The notes: a model not told the origin generated them from the sequence alone. DNA of 64,000 nucleotides from Thauera chlorobenzoica (GCF_001922305.1 NZ_CP018839.1:868001-932000), one strand, 5' to 3'. Numbered from the stretch's first letter, positions 1-8,269 are shown. Made by a program: numbers and translations.

Positions 1-807
1 TTCGCCGGCGCGGGCGATCGCGCCCAGCAGCCACTGGCGCGCGTGGCGCACCGCGGCTTCGACCGGACGCAGGCCGCCGGCGGTCTGCGGCAGCAGCGCG
101 GCGACCGCCGAGCTCAGCGTGCAGCCGGTGCCGTGGGTGTTCCGGGTGTCGATGCGCGGCGCCGGCAGCTCGACCATGCGGTCGCCGTCGAACAGCAGAT
201 CGACCAGCTCGCTGCCGGGCAGATGGCCGCCCTTCAACAGCACCCAGCGCTCGGAGGCCAGCGGCAGCAGCGCGCGCAGGCGCTCGGCGGCGCGGTACAT
301 CTCCTTCACCGACTCGGGCGCGCGCTGTTCGAGCAGCACGCCGGCCTCGGGCAGGTTGGGGGTGATCACGAAGGCCTGGGGCAAGAGCGCCTCGCGCAGC
401 ATCGCGAGCGCGCTTTTCGCCAGCAGGCTGTCGCCGCTCTTGGCCACCATCACCGGGTCGAGGACGACGTTGGCCGCCTGCCAGTGGGCGAGGCGGTCGG
501 CGACGGTGGCGGTGACTTCGGCGCTGCCGAGCATGCCGATCTTGGTCGCGGCCAGCGCCACGTCGGCGAACAAGGTGTCGATCTGCAGGCGCAGGAAGTC
601 GGTCGGCGGCACGTGCACGCCGGTCACGGTGCGGGTGTTCTGCGCGGTGAGGGCGGCGATCACGCCGCAGCCGTAGGCGCCGAGCGCGGAGAAGGTCTTC
701 AGGTCGGCGAACACCCCGGCGCCGCCGCCGGGATCGACGCCGGCGATCGAGACCACGTTCGGGATGCGCCCGGCGGGGGCGGAAGCGGAGGCTGCGGAAG
801 TATTCAT
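1..807 (-). CDS. thiD: Hydroxymethylpyrimidine (phosphate) kinase, partial (3' end outside window)
   Basis: Cytoplasmic kinase that phosphorylates HMP and HMP-P in thiamine synthesis. The reverse-strand protein starts MNTSAASASAPAGRIPNVVS and continues with SIAGVDPGGGAGVFADLKTF, the ribokinase-fold substrate loop typical of ThiD. Later it has TPNLPEAGVLL and near the end DTRNTHGTGCTLSAALAALL, the ATP/anion-hole motif of the family. The coding frame runs off the left edge, so the last residues are missing. A TPP riboswitch lies directly upstream, which supports the thiamine role. The start is the only ATG just downstream of the aptamer. Identity is secure; the exact C-terminus cannot be seen. 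Confidence 0.93.
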   Translation of the reverse strand, partial: MNTSAASASAPAGRIPNVVSIAGVDPGGGAGVFADLKTFSALGAYGCGVIAALTAQNTRTVTGVHVPPTDFLRLQIDTLFADVALAATKIGMLGSAEVTATVADRLAHWQAANVVLDPVMVAKSGDSLLAKSALAMLREALLPQAFVITPNLPEAGVLLEQRAPESVKEMYRAAERLRALLPLASERWVLLKGGHLPGSELVDLLFDGDRMVELPAPRIDTRNTHGTGCTLSSAVAALLPQTAGGLRPVEAAVRHARQWLLGAIARAGE

Positions 808-815
808 CACGACGT

Positions 816-890
816 TTCCCTACGCCGGTCCGAGCCGGATCAGGTTCCAAGGGTGTTTCTCAGCCCGTGCGGCGCGGGCACCCCCAACGA
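816..890 (-). promoter_or_regulatory. TPP (Thi-box) riboswitch upstream of thiD
   Basis: Read on the reverse strand, the conserved Thi-box parts occur in order: GGGGGTGCC (885-877), CTGAGA (863-858), ACCTGATCCGG (845-835) and GCGTAGGGAA (825-816). This is the thiamine-pyrophosphate aptamer. Its last conserved block ends only 8 bases before the thiD ATG, and the AGGGA inside that block is the only purine-rich stretch positioned to act as ribosome binding site. The layout suggests that TPP binding blocks translation directly. Confidence 0.93.
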
Positions 891-1000
891 GACCGCTGAA
901 GATACTTCATGCACCCCGCGCTCGCAAGGCATCGCCGCGAACTCCGCCGATCGCAGTGCAGCATCTGCGCTAGAATGGCGCGGTTTTGCCATTCCGGATG

Positions 1001-1017
1001 ACGCTATAAATTAGCGT
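1001..1017. repeat. Small inverted repeat in the pcm leader
   Basis: ACGCTA and TAGCGT form a perfect 6-base inverted repeat around a 5-base loop, 28 bases before the pcm start. TATAAA (1005-1010) lies inside it and could be the -10 of a pcm promoter, but no good -35 stands at the right distance. It may be an operator, a small hairpin or chance. Confidence 0.3.
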
Positions 1018-1044
1018 GTGCTAATATTTCGCCAGGAGCCCCTG

Positions 1045-1698
1045 ATGAACTTCGAGAAAGCGCGCTTCAACATGGTCGAGCAGCAGATCCGCCCCTGGGA
1101 GGTGCTGGATCAAAACGTGCTCGACCTCCTGATGACGGTCCGGCGCGAGGAATTCGTTCCCGCCGGCCATCGCGAACTGGCCTTCGCCGAGGTCGAGATC
1201 CCGATCGGCTGCGGCCAGGTGATGCTGAAGCCGGTGATCGAAGGCAAGATCCTGCAGGCCTTGCGGGTCGAAAAGACCGACTCGGTGCTGGAAATCGGCG
1301 CCGGCTCGGGTTACTTCGCCGCGCTGCTGGCGGCGCGTGCCGAGTGGGTGCGCGCGGTCGAAATCGAGTGCGCGCTGGTCAAGCTGGCGAGCGAGAACCT
1401 CGCCCGCAACGGCGTCGACAACGTGGTCGTGGTGCACGGCGACGGCGTCGATGGCTGGGCCGAACGCGCCCCCTACGATGTCATCGTGGTGTCGGGCGGC
1501 CTGCCCTTCGTGCCCCAGGCCCTGCTCGAACAGCTCAAGGTCGGCGGCCGCCTGTTCGCCTTCGTCGGCGAAGCGCCGGTGATGAAGGCGCGGCTGATCA
1601 CCTGCGAGGCCGAAGGCCGTTTCCGCACCGAAGACCTCTTCGAGACCGTGGTGCCGATGCTCAAGAACGCGCCGCGCCAGGACCCCTTCCGTTTCTGA
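1045..1698 (+). CDS. pcm: Protein-L-isoaspartate O-methyltransferase family protein
   Basis: SAM-dependent methyltransferase of the protein-repair family, which methylates isoaspartyl residues in damaged proteins in the cytoplasm. The 217-aa protein starts MNFEKARFNMVEQQIRPW. It has the SAM-binding glycine loop VLEIGAGSGYFAALLA at about residues 80-95 and the downstream APYDVIVVSGGLP strand. An in-frame GTG-less extension upstream exists, but ATG 1045 has CAGGAG at 1032-1037 and matches the family start. In related bacteria this gene precedes a rhodanese and a TolC-type gene, as here. Some members of this subgroup lack proven isoaspartate activity, so the substrate is by family. Confidence 0.87.
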   Translation: MNFEKARFNMVEQQIRPWEVLDQNVLDLLMTVRREEFVPAGHRELAFAEVEIPIGCGQVMLKPVIEGKILQALRVEKTDSVLEIGAGSGYFAALLAARAEWVRAVEIECALVKLASENLARNGVDNVVVVHGDGVDGWAERAPYDVIVVSGGLPFVPQALLEQLKVGGRLFAFVGEAPVMKARLITCEAEGRFRTEDLFETVVPMLKNAPRQDPFRF

Positions 1699-1713
1699 GA
1701 CCGCCCCGCCGCC

Positions 1714-2037
1714 ATGCGCCAGATCAGTCCTGCCGAGCTTGCCCAGCGCCTGAGCGACCCCCACCAGCCCAAGCCCTTGCTGCTGGATGTGCGCGAGCCG
1801 TGGGAGTTCCAGATCTGCCGCATCGCGGACTCGGTGCCGATGCCGATGGGCAGCGTGCCGGCGCGGTTCGGCGAGCTCGAGCGCACGCGCGAAACCGTGG
1901 TCGTCTGCCATCACGGCGTGCGCAGCGCGCAGGTGTGCCTGTTCCTCGCCCATCAGGGCTTCACCGATGTGGTCAATCTGGCCGGCGGTGTCGCCGGCTG
2001 GGCGGCGCAGGTCGCCCCGACGATGGCGCGCTACTGA
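1714..2037 (+). CDS. Rhodanese-like single-domain sulfurtransferase
   Basis: Cytoplasmic single rhodanese domain of 107 aa, no signal peptide. The fold motifs are visible: LLLDVREPWEFQICRI near residues 24-40 and the active-site loop VVCHHGVRSAQV, with the catalytic Cys followed by HHGVRS, near 67-78. It ends with GFTDVVNLAGGVAGWA, the typical final helix. It lies 15 bases after pcm and 28 bases before the TolC-type gene, so the three are probably cotranscribed. The physiological sulfur acceptor is not known. Confidence 0.88.
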   Translation: MRQISPAELAQRLSDPHQPKPLLLDVREPWEFQICRIADSVPMPMGSVPARFGELERTRETVVVCHHGVRSAQVCLFLAHQGFTDVVNLAGGVAGWAAQVAPTMARY

Positions 2038-2065
2038 AGGCGGCCCCAAATCCGTGGAGAGTGCG

Positions 2066-3391
2066 ATGAAGCGAATCGTGGCCGTTTCGGTCTGTGTCTC
2101 GGCCTGCATCGCAGGCCTGTTTCCGGGTGGCGCGGCGGCCGCCGACCTGATCGAGGTGTACCGGGAAGCGCTGGCCAACGATGCGAAATTCTCCGCGGCG
2201 CGGGCCCAGTTCGAGGCCGGGCAGGAAAAGCCGGTGCAGGGGCGCGCCGGCCTGCTGCCGCAGCTCGGGCTCGCCGCGAACACGACCTGGAATGAGCTCG
2301 ACACGCGCTCGGCGACGGCCGCCCCGCTGCCCGACCGCAGCTACAACAGCAACGGCTACGGCGTGCAGCTGACCCAGCCGCTGTTGCGCTGGCAGAACTG
2401 GGTCCAGTTCAAGCAGGGCGAGCTGCAGGCCGCGCTCGCCGCAGCCCAGTTCGGCACGGCGCGCCAGGAGCTCGTGCTGCGCGTGGCCGACGCCTACTTC
2501 GAGGTCCTCAATGCCCAGGACACGCTCGCCGCGATCGGCCAGTTGCGCGCCGCCGCCGCCGAGCAGCTCGAACTGGCGAAGACCAGCTTCGAAGTCGGCA
2601 CGGTCACCATCACCGACGTGCACGAGGCGCAGTCGCGCTTCGATCTGGCCTCGGCGCAGGAAATCGCCGCGCAGAACCAGCTCGAAGTCGCCCGCCACAG
2701 CCTGGCGCAGATCATCGGCAAGGACCCCGAGGCGCTCGCCGGTCTGCGCGAAGGCGTCCACCTCCAGCGCCCGCAGCCCGACCGCATCGTCGACTGGGTC
2801 GCCGCCGCCGAGACCGGCAGTTTCAGCGTGCAGGCCCAGCAGCTCGCGCGCGAGATCGCCGCGCGCGAAGTCGAGCGCGCCCGCGCCGGCCATCTGCCGA
2901 CGGTGGACCTGGTCGCCACCCACGGCGTGAGCAACCGCCCGCAGACTTCGATCGAGCGCTCCGAAGCCACCACCGTCGGCCTTCAGCTCAACCTCCCGCT
3001 GTATGCCGGCGGCCGCGTGTCTTCGCTCTCCCGCGAAGCCGCCGCGCTGCGCGTCAAGGCCGACGCCGAACTCGAGGACGCCCGCCGCAGCGCCGCACTT
3101 GCCGCCCGCCAGTCGTGGCTGGGGCTGACCAGCGGCATGGCGCAGGTGAAGGCGCTCGAGGCCGCGCGCGTCTCCTCCGCCTCGGCGCTCGAGGCCAACA
3201 AGCTCGGCTACGAAGTCGGGGTGCGGATCAACATCGACGTCCTCAACGCCCAGACCCAGCTCGCCGACACCTTGCAGCGGCTCTCCCGCGCCCGCTACGA
3301 CACCCTGCTCGCCCAGCTGCGCCTGAAGGCTGCGGCCGGCACCCTGGGCGAGGACGACGTCGCCGCGATCAACGCCTTGCTCGCCCCCTGA
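2066..3391 (+). CDS. TolC-family outer-membrane efflux/secretion channel protein
   Basis: Outer-membrane channel for type I secretion or tripartite efflux. The 441-aa protein starts MKRIVAVSVCVSACIAGLF and has a signal peptide likely cut after GGAAA, before ADLIEVYREAL. It carries the two alternating helix/strand repeats of the OEP family, for example LTQPLLRWQNWVQFKQGE and, in the second half, VGLQLNLPLYAGGRVSSL. Length is usual for the family. The ATG at 2066 is preceded by GGAGAG. It is the third gene of the pcm-rhodanese-tolC group. Inner-membrane partners are not encoded beside it, so its pump is unknown. Confidence 0.9.
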   Translation: MKRIVAVSVCVSACIAGLFPGGAAAADLIEVYREALANDAKFSAARAQFEAGQEKPVQGRAGLLPQLGLAANTTWNELDTRSATAAPLPDRSYNSNGYGVQLTQPLLRWQNWVQFKQGELQAALAAAQFGTARQELVLRVADAYFEVLNAQDTLAAIGQLRAAAAEQLELAKTSFEVGTVTITDVHEAQSRFDLASAQEIAAQNQLEVARHSLAQIIGKDPEALAGLREGVHLQRPQPDRIVDWVAAAETGSFSVQAQQLAREIAAREVERARAGHLPTVDLVATHGVSNRPQTSIERSEATTVGLQLNLPLYAGGRVSSLSREAAALRVKADAELEDARRSAALAARQSWLGLTSGMAQVKALEAARVSSASALEANKLGYEVGVRINIDVLNAQTQLADTLQRLSRARYDTLLAQLRLKAAAGTLGEDDVAAINALLAP

Positions 3392-3416
3392 ATCCGGCCC
3401 CGGGCGCCTGGTTCAG

Positions 3417-3454
3417 GCGTCCACCTCCTACTTCGGCGTCCACCTCCTACTTCG
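3417..3454. repeat. Two tandem copies of a 19-bp repeat at the tolC/waaA junction
   Basis: The 19-mer GCGTCCACCTCCTACTTCG occurs twice back to back (3417-3435 and 3436-3454). The TAG stop of waaA, read on the reverse strand, lies in the copy nearer to the gene, and an identical TAG lies in the other copy. It looks like a recent small duplication covering the 3' end of waaA. Confidence 0.9.
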
Positions 3455-4739
3455 GCTCTGGCGGCGCAGAAGCGCGTCGGCGCGGGCGCAGACTTTCGAG
3501 CAGCGCCACCGTGCGCGCGGTGGCGCCCTGGTGGGTGGTGGCGAAGGCGCGCCCGGCGGCGGCGATGTGCTCCCGCCGCGCGGGGTCGGCGAGCAACTCG
3601 ACGGCCGTGCGCACGCCGGCATCGGCATCGGCGGCGCGCAGTGCGGCGCCGGCGCGCACCGCCTCTTCGGCGACCGCCATGAAGTTGAAGGTGTGCGGGC
3701 CGAGGACGACGGGGGTGCCGACCGCACAAGCCTCGATCAGGTTCTGGCCGCCGAAGGGCAGCCAGCTGCCGCCGATCAGCGCGACCTGCGCGCAGCCGTA
3801 GTAGGCGAACATTTCCCCCATCGAATCGCCCAGCAGCACCCGGGTATCGGCGTCGATCGGGGCTTCGGCGCTGCGCCGCTGCAGCTTCAGCCCCTGCGCG
3901 GCGGCGAGCGCGGCGACCTCGTCGAAGCGCTGCGGGTGGCGCGGCACCAGCAGGAGCAAGGTGTCGGTGCCGGCGTGGCGGGCGAAGGCCGTCAGCAGCA
4001 GGGCCTCCTCGCCTTCGCGGGTGCTCGCCGCCAACAGCACTGGGCGCGTACCGATGCGGGCGCGCAAGGCCTCGGCCAGCGCCAGCGCGGCCTCCGGCGG
4101 CGTGATGTCGAACTTGATGTTGCCGGTCACGGCGACCCGGCGTGCGCCGAGCTGGCTCAGGCGGGCGGCATCGGCCGCGGTCTGCGCCCCGATCGCACTG
4201 AGCGCCTTCATCGTCAGCGCGGTGAGCGCGGGCAGGCGCGCATAGCGGCGCGCCGAACGTTCGGACAGGCGGGCATTGGCGAGCAGCACCGGAATGTCGC
4301 GGCGGCGGCAGGCGGCGAGCAGGTTCGGCCACAGCTCGGTTTCCATCACCACCCCGAAGACCGGGCGGAAATGACGCAGGAAGGCATGCGCGAAGCAGCC
4401 CAGGTCGTAGGGCAGGTAGGTGCGCAGCACGCGCGACTCGCCCTTGAACAGCACCTTCGCGGTATCGCGCCCGGTCGGCGTCATGTGGGTCAGCACCACG
4501 CTGTGCTCGGGCCAGCGCGCGAGCAGCGCGCGCACCAGCGGCTCGGCCGCCCGCGTTTCGCCCACCGACACCGCATGCACCCAGATCACCGCCGCCGGCG
4601 CCCGCACCCGGTAGCGTCCAAAACGCTCGCCGAGGTGCTTCAGATAGGCCGGCTGGCGCCGCGCCCGCCACAGCAGGCGCAGCAGCACGACGGGCAGGGC
4701 GACGATCCACAGCAGGGTGTAGGGCAGGCGGGTGAGCAT
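3447..4739 (-). CDS. waaA: 3-deoxy-D-manno-octulosonic acid (Kdo) transferase
   Basis: Transfers Kdo from CMP-Kdo onto lipid IVA in the inner-membrane leaflet, the first step of the LPS inner core. The 430-aa protein starts MLTRLPYTLLWIVALPVVLL, a single N-terminal membrane anchor. It then has the GT30 signatures WVHAVSVGETRAAEPLVRAL, METELWPNLLAACRRRDIPV and GNIKFD, and GGSWLPFGGQNLIEACAVGTPV near the C-terminus. Length is normal. ATG 4739 was chosen because the protein begins there with the anchor helix. It ends convergently with the TolC-type gene, 55 bases away. A TATACT (4772-4767, reverse strand) may be its -10. Confidence 0.95.
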   Translation of the reverse strand: MLTRLPYTLLWIVALPVVLLRLLWRARRQPAYLKHLGERFGRYRVRAPAAVIWVHAVSVGETRAAEPLVRALLARWPEHSVVLTHMTPTGRDTAKVLFKGESRVLRTYLPYDLGCFAHAFLRHFRPVFGVVMETELWPNLLAACRRRDIPVLLANARLSERSARRYARLPALTALTMKALSAIGAQTAADAARLSQLGARRVAVTGNIKFDITPPEAALALAEALRARIGTRPVLLAASTREGEEALLLTAFARHAGTDTLLLLVPRHPQRFDEVAALAAAQGLKLQRRSAEAPIDADTRVLLGDSMGEMFAYYGCAQVALIGGSWLPFGGQNLIEACAVGTPVVLGPHTFNFMAVAEEAVRAGAALRAADADAGVRTAVELLADPARREHIAAAGRAFATTHQGATARTVALLESLRPRRRASAPPEPK

Positions 4740-5021
4740 CGGGAGCGGCGAGGGGACGAGCGTGCAAGTATAAGCAGTCGCTTCGGCGAAGTTCACCACC
4801 GGAGCGGAATGTGTGCGACTGCGTGCGATAATCCGCGCTCCCGTGTTTCGCTCCCGCTCCTTTTTTACTCCATGCCTTCCGCTTTTTTTGCTGCCGGGTC
4901 CGTTTCCGGATCCAGCTTTGCCGGGATGCCTGCCCTCGGAGATGCGGCACTTCGGCATCCGCTTGCTGCGACTCGTGAACGCCGGCCTTTGCCTGCTGCT
5001 CGCGGGCGGGGCGGGTGAGGC

Positions 5022-5819
5022 ATGGCGACCTACGCAATCGGCGACATCCAGGGCTGCTACGCGCCGCTGGCGCAGATGCTGGAGCGGGTGCGCTTCGACC
5101 CTGCGGCCGACCGCCTGTGGGTGGTGGGCGATCTCGTCAACCGCGGGCCGGATTCGCTGCGCGTGCTGCGCACCCTGCGCGAGCTGGGCAGCGCGGCGAC
5201 GATCGTGCTCGGCAATCACGACCTCTACCTGCTGATGGTGGCCGCCGGGCTGAAGCGGCGCCTGGGGGACGACACCTTGTTCCAGGTGCTCGAGGCGCCG
5301 GATCGTGACGAGCTGCTCGACTGGCTGGCGCGGCGGCCGCTGCTGCAGGTCGAGGGCGAACACGTGCTGGTCCACGCCGGGCTGCTGCCGCAGTGGTCGG
5401 TGGCGCACGCCCAGTTGCTCGCCGACGAGGTCGGTGCGGCGCTGGCCGGGGCGCAGGCGCGCGAATTCCTGCGGAACCTGGCCGGCGACCGACCGGCGCG
5501 CTGGAAGGAAGGGCTGAAAGGCTGGGGCCGGCTGCGGGTGATCGTCAATGCGCTGACCCGGCTGCGCTTTTGCAGCGCCGACGGGCGCATGGACCTGAGC
5601 GCCAAGGGCGCGCCGGACAAGGCGCCACCGGGCACCTTGCCGTGGTTCCGGGTGCCCGGCCGGCTCAGCCGCACCCACACCGTGGTCTGCGGGCACTGGT
5701 CGGCACTGGGGTTCTATCGCGAGCCCGGCCTGATCGCGCTCGATTCGGGTTGCGTGTGGGGGGGCAAGCTCACCGCGCTGCGCATCGAGGACGATGCGGT
5801 GTTTCAGGTGCAGGCTTAG
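5022..5819 (+). CDS. apaH: Bis(5'-nucleosyl)-tetraphosphatase, symmetrical
   Basis: Cytoplasmic metallophosphatase that splits Ap4A into two ADP. The 265-aa protein starts MATYAIGDIQGCYAPLAQML, with the first metal site GDIQGCY. It continues with WVVGDLVNRGPDSL and VLGNHDLYLL, the GDxVxRG and GNHD boxes of the phosphoesterase fold, and later HVLVHAGLLPQW and VVCGHWSALG. Length matches the E. coli enzyme. It is divergent from waaA; the 282 bases between them include GATAAT at 4827-4832 but no convincing complete promoter. RNA NpnN-decapping is also known for this family. Confidence 0.95.
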   Translation: MATYAIGDIQGCYAPLAQMLERVRFDPAADRLWVVGDLVNRGPDSLRVLRTLRELGSAATIVLGNHDLYLLMVAAGLKRRLGDDTLFQVLEAPDRDELLDWLARRPLLQVEGEHVLVHAGLLPQWSVAHAQLLADEVGAALAGAQAREFLRNLAGDRPARWKEGLKGWGRLRVIVNALTRLRFCSADGRMDLSAKGAPDKAPPGTLPWFRVPGRLSRTHTVVCGHWSALGFYREPGLIALDSGCVWGGKLTALRIEDDAVFQVQA

Positions 5820-5887
5820 GTGCCGCGGCGCTGACGACGGCAGCCGGTGCCGTCGGCGCAGCGTCATTTCATCGGACTGCAAGGGGC

Positions 5888-6166
5888 TTACTGGTAGTGG
5901 TAACGACAGGCGATCACCACCAGCGCCCGATCGTCGACGCAGTACACCAGCCGGTGGGTGTCGTCGATGCGGCGTGACCAGAAGCCCGCCAGGTTTTCTT
6001 TCAGGGGCTCGGGTTTGCCGATGCCTTCGAAGGGGTGGCGCAAGCCGTCCTTGATCAGGGCATTGATGCGTTTGAGGGTTTTGCGGTCCTGGCCTTGCCA
6101 GTATTCGTAATCCTCCCAGGCAGCCAGGGTCCAGGTCAGCCTGAGCGGCTTTTCTTCAATCGGCAT
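5888..6166 (-). CDS. yoeB: YoeB-family mRNA interferase toxin
   Basis: Type II toxin of the RelE/YoeB superfamily that cleaves mRNA at the ribosomal A site. The 92-aa protein has LTWTLAAWEDYEYWQGQD at the start, GKPEPLKENLAGFWSRR in the middle and ends CRYHYQ. The residues known as catalytic in YoeB (the Glu before GKPEPL, the Arg of WSRR, the C-terminal His-Tyr) are all present. The chosen ATG at 6166 overlaps the antitoxin stop by 11 bases, giving translational coupling. Upstream starts in the same frame would extend far into the antitoxin and are unlikely. Confidence 0.93.
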   Translation of the reverse strand: MPIEEKPLRLTWTLAAWEDYEYWQGQDRKTLKRINALIKDGLRHPFEGIGKPEPLKENLAGFWSRRIDDTHRLVYCVDDRALVVIACRYHYQ

Positions 6167-6413
6167 CGACCAGATCCCGCGGCGTGACCTGGCCCTGGCG
6201 GTACTGCTCGATCGAGCGTGCCAGGTGGGCGGCATTGGCGGGGGACTTCAGTAGATGGACGGTCTCCATCAAGCCGTTGAAGGTGTCGAGCGACATCACC
6301 ACCGCATTGGGCGCATCCCGGCGCGCGATGACCGTGTAGTCGGCGTCGTCGATGACCTGATCGATCACGTTCTTGAGGTTGTTCCGCGCCTCCGAAAAAT
6401 TCACTACACGCAT
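6156..6413 (-). CDS. yefM: YefM/Phd-family antitoxin
   Basis: An 85-aa antitoxin starting MRVVNFSEARNNLKNVIDQV, the Phd/YefM DNA-binding N-terminus, followed by ADYTVIARRDAPNAVVMSLD. The C-terminal part should wrap the YoeB toxin. It lies immediately before yoeB and is predicted to repress the operon. A perfect inverted repeat 18-37 bases upstream of its start is a likely operator. Confidence 0.94.
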   Translation of the reverse strand: MRVVNFSEARNNLKNVIDQVIDDADYTVIARRDAPNAVVMSLDTFNGLMETVHLLKSPANAAHLARSIEQYRQGQVTPRDLVDAD

Positions 6414-6430
6414 GATGATGCCTTTTTGAG

Positions 6431-6450
6431 TTGTGCTATTTATTGCACAA
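6431..6450. promoter_or_regulatory. Inverted repeat, likely YefM-YoeB operator
   Basis: TTGTGC (6431-6436) and GCACAA (6445-6450) form a perfect 6-base inverted repeat around an AT-rich 8-base centre just upstream of yefM. The known YefM operators are short palindromes of this kind. The stop codon of the acyltransferase gene falls inside it, so the TA operator has been built onto that gene's end. Confidence 0.6.
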
Positions 6451-7347
6451 GTCTAGGGCGCTGTGTGCGCGATTGCAAGACTGGCGCCCATGACTGCGAG
6501 CAACTCCAGGCGCAGGCAGCGCTGCGCTGACGACGGCGGCCGGCGTCAGGCGGCTGGCTGCGAGCACCCAGTCGCGGGTGTGCTGCGCCAGGATGCGGCG
6601 GTCGACCCCGTCCGTGGTCGGGCACGGGGGGGCGATGCGGATGCGGACGATGCTGCGGCGGGTGGCGATGATGTTGGCGATGCACTGCCCCAGGCTGAGG
6701 TCGCCGTCGTAGGCCGGGGCGCGGTTGTGGCCGCCGTCCGTGCTCAGGTAGCGTAGCGCCAGCGGCTGCACCGGGCGGCCGCAGGCGATCGCCGGCTGCA
6801 GCAGGGCGGCATGGAAGTGGAGCACCTCGGTGCCGTCGGTGGTCGTGCCTTCGGGAAAGATCGCGACGTTGCCGCCGGCCTCGAGCCGTGCGGCGGTCTC
6901 GGCGTTGATGATGCGGGCGTGGCCGCGGCTGCCGCGGCGCAGGAAGAGAGTGTCGTTGGTCGCCGCGAGCCAGCCGATCAGTGGCCAGGTGCGTACTTCG
7001 GCCTTCGATACGAAGGCGGCCGGAGCGAGGGCGTTGATGGCGAAGATATCCACCCACGAGATGTGGTTGGCCACCAGCAGGCAGCCGGGGGCGATGGGTT
7101 CGCCTTCGGCCTCCAGCTCGATGCCGAGGATGCGCAGCAGGGCGCGCGACCAGCGCCGGCGCAGGGCACGGTGGATGTCGCGGCCGGTGAACGGGTAGAC
7201 CAGTGCGACCGTCGCCACGCCGTACACGAGGTGCAGGCCGAGGCGCAGGTAGCGCCAGGCGCGCAGCACGGCAGGCGTGGCGGCGGTGGTGGCGGGGAGG
7301 GGGGCGGCGCGTTCGGTGCTCCCGGCGCCCTGTCCGGCGGGGAGCAC
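6436..7347 (-). CDS. Lysophospholipid (1-acyl-sn-glycerol-3-phosphate-type) acyltransferase
   Basis: Membrane acyltransferase of the PlsC family. The catalytic NHISWVD (HX4D) and the substrate loop FPEGTTTDG are both present, with a membrane helix (LRLGLHLVYGVATVALVYPF) before them. The gene directly follows an OlsB-like N-acyltransferase; this pairing is known for ornithine-lipid synthesis, where OlsA is a PlsC homologue. The start is uncertain. An ATG at 7521 would overlap the upstream gene by 121 bases; GTG at 7347 or 7269 are shorter choices, and a CTG at 7404 overlaps the upstream stop. GTG 7347 is given, with a Pro/Ala-rich N-terminus. Confidence 0.83.
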   Translation of the reverse strand: MLPAGQGAGSTERAAPLPATTAATPAVLRAWRYLRLGLHLVYGVATVALVYPFTGRDIHRALRRRWSRALLRILGIELEAEGEPIAPGCLLVANHISWVDIFAINALAPAAFVSKAEVRTWPLIGWLAATNDTLFLRRGSRGHARIINAETAARLEAGGNVAIFPEGTTTDGTEVLHFHAALLQPAIACGRPVQPLALRYLSTDGGHNRAPAYDGDLSLGQCIANIIATRRSIVRIRIAPPCPTTDGVDRRILAQHTRDWVLAASRLTPAAVVSAALPAPGVARSHGRQSCNRAHSALDLCNK

Positions 7348-7400
7348 GGGGGCGAGAGGGGCCAGAGGGGCGAAGGCGGCGGCGGGGGCGGCGGGCTTGT

Positions 7401-8180
7401 TCAGTCTTGGCGTCCCAGAAAATGGCGGGCGTAGCGGCCGTCGACCTGGTTCATCGGCATCAGGATCGGCAAATCGGCGGTGTTGAAGTCGGGGTCCCAC
7501 GCCGGTTCGCCGCAGATCCATGCGCCGGCGCGCAGATAGCCCTTGATCAGCGCCGGCAGTTCGCTGGCGAGGTTGCCGCGCAGGGCGTCGAGCGGCAGCG
7601 GGCAGCGCGGGAAGACGTGGTATTCGAGCGGCGCCAGGTGCTCGCCGCGGAGGCGATTATACAGACTGGCCGCGGTGTGGCCGCCGTCGGCCATCGACAC
7701 CGAGGCGCAGCCGATCAGGTATTCATAGCCGTTTTCCTGCATGTAGCGTGCCAGCCCCGACCACAGCAGCGCGATCACCGCGCCGCTGCGGTAGTCGGCG
7801 TCGATGCAGGCGCGGCCGATTTCCACCAGCCGGTGGCGCAGATGGTGCAGGCGGGTGAGGTCGAATTCGTTCTCGGAATAGTAGCCGCCGATCTTGCGTG
7901 CGGCGCTCGGCGACAGGATGCGGTAGGTGCCGACGATGCGCCCGGCGTCCTCGTCGCGCACGATCAGGTGTTCGCAGAAGGGATCGTAGAGGTCGCGATC
8001 GACCCCCGGGCTGCGGGTCGGCAGGCGCGCGCCCATCTCGTCGGCGAAGACCCGGTAGCGCAGTTTCTGTGCTTCGAGGATTTCGGTTTCGCAGCCGGCG
8101 AGGCCGACGTGCAGGTTGCGCGCCTTGCGCGGGGCGCGGTTCCGGTCGAGCTCGGGGGAATGGAAGCGGGGCTGGAGCAT
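7401..8180 (-). CDS. olsB: GNAT-type N-acyltransferase, OlsB-like (L-ornithine N(alpha)-acyltransferase family)
   Basis: A 259-aa protein with the layout of the OlsB / acyl-homoserine-lactone-synthase-like acyltransferases: LRYRVFADEMGARL, then LIVRDEDAGRIVGTYRIL, then VEIGRACIDADYRSGAVIAL and a C-terminal LIKGYLRAGAWICGEPAWD. In known systems it adds a 3-hydroxyacyl chain from ACP to ornithine to give lyso-ornithine lipid. The next gene is a PlsC homologue, which would be the OlsA partner. The start ATG 8180 gives the full family length. A haemolysin-like label is used for some members; the lipid role is preferred because of the neighbour. Confidence 0.82.
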   Translation of the reverse strand: MLQPRFHSPELDRNRAPRKARNLHVGLAGCETEILEAQKLRYRVFADEMGARLPTRSPGVDRDLYDPFCEHLIVRDEDAGRIVGTYRILSPSAARKIGGYYSENEFDLTRLHHLRHRLVEIGRACIDADYRSGAVIALLWSGLARYMQENGYEYLIGCASVSMADGGHTAASLYNRLRGEHLAPLEYHVFPRCPLPLDALRGNLASELPALIKGYLRAGAWICGEPAWDPDFNTADLPILMPMNQVDGRYARHFLGRQD

Positions 8181-8269
8181 GGCGTGGTTCCGTCCTGTTC
8201 GGGTGGGGCCATTCTCGAAACCCGGCGTTGCGGGGCGGTGACGCAGCGGTTACGGTCCGGTGACGGGCC

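Noticed and set aside
43..1014. Long plus-strand frame opposite thiD and the riboswitch
   Set aside because: Shadow of thiD; low-complexity Gly/Gln/Arg protein, and it would cross the TPP aptamer.
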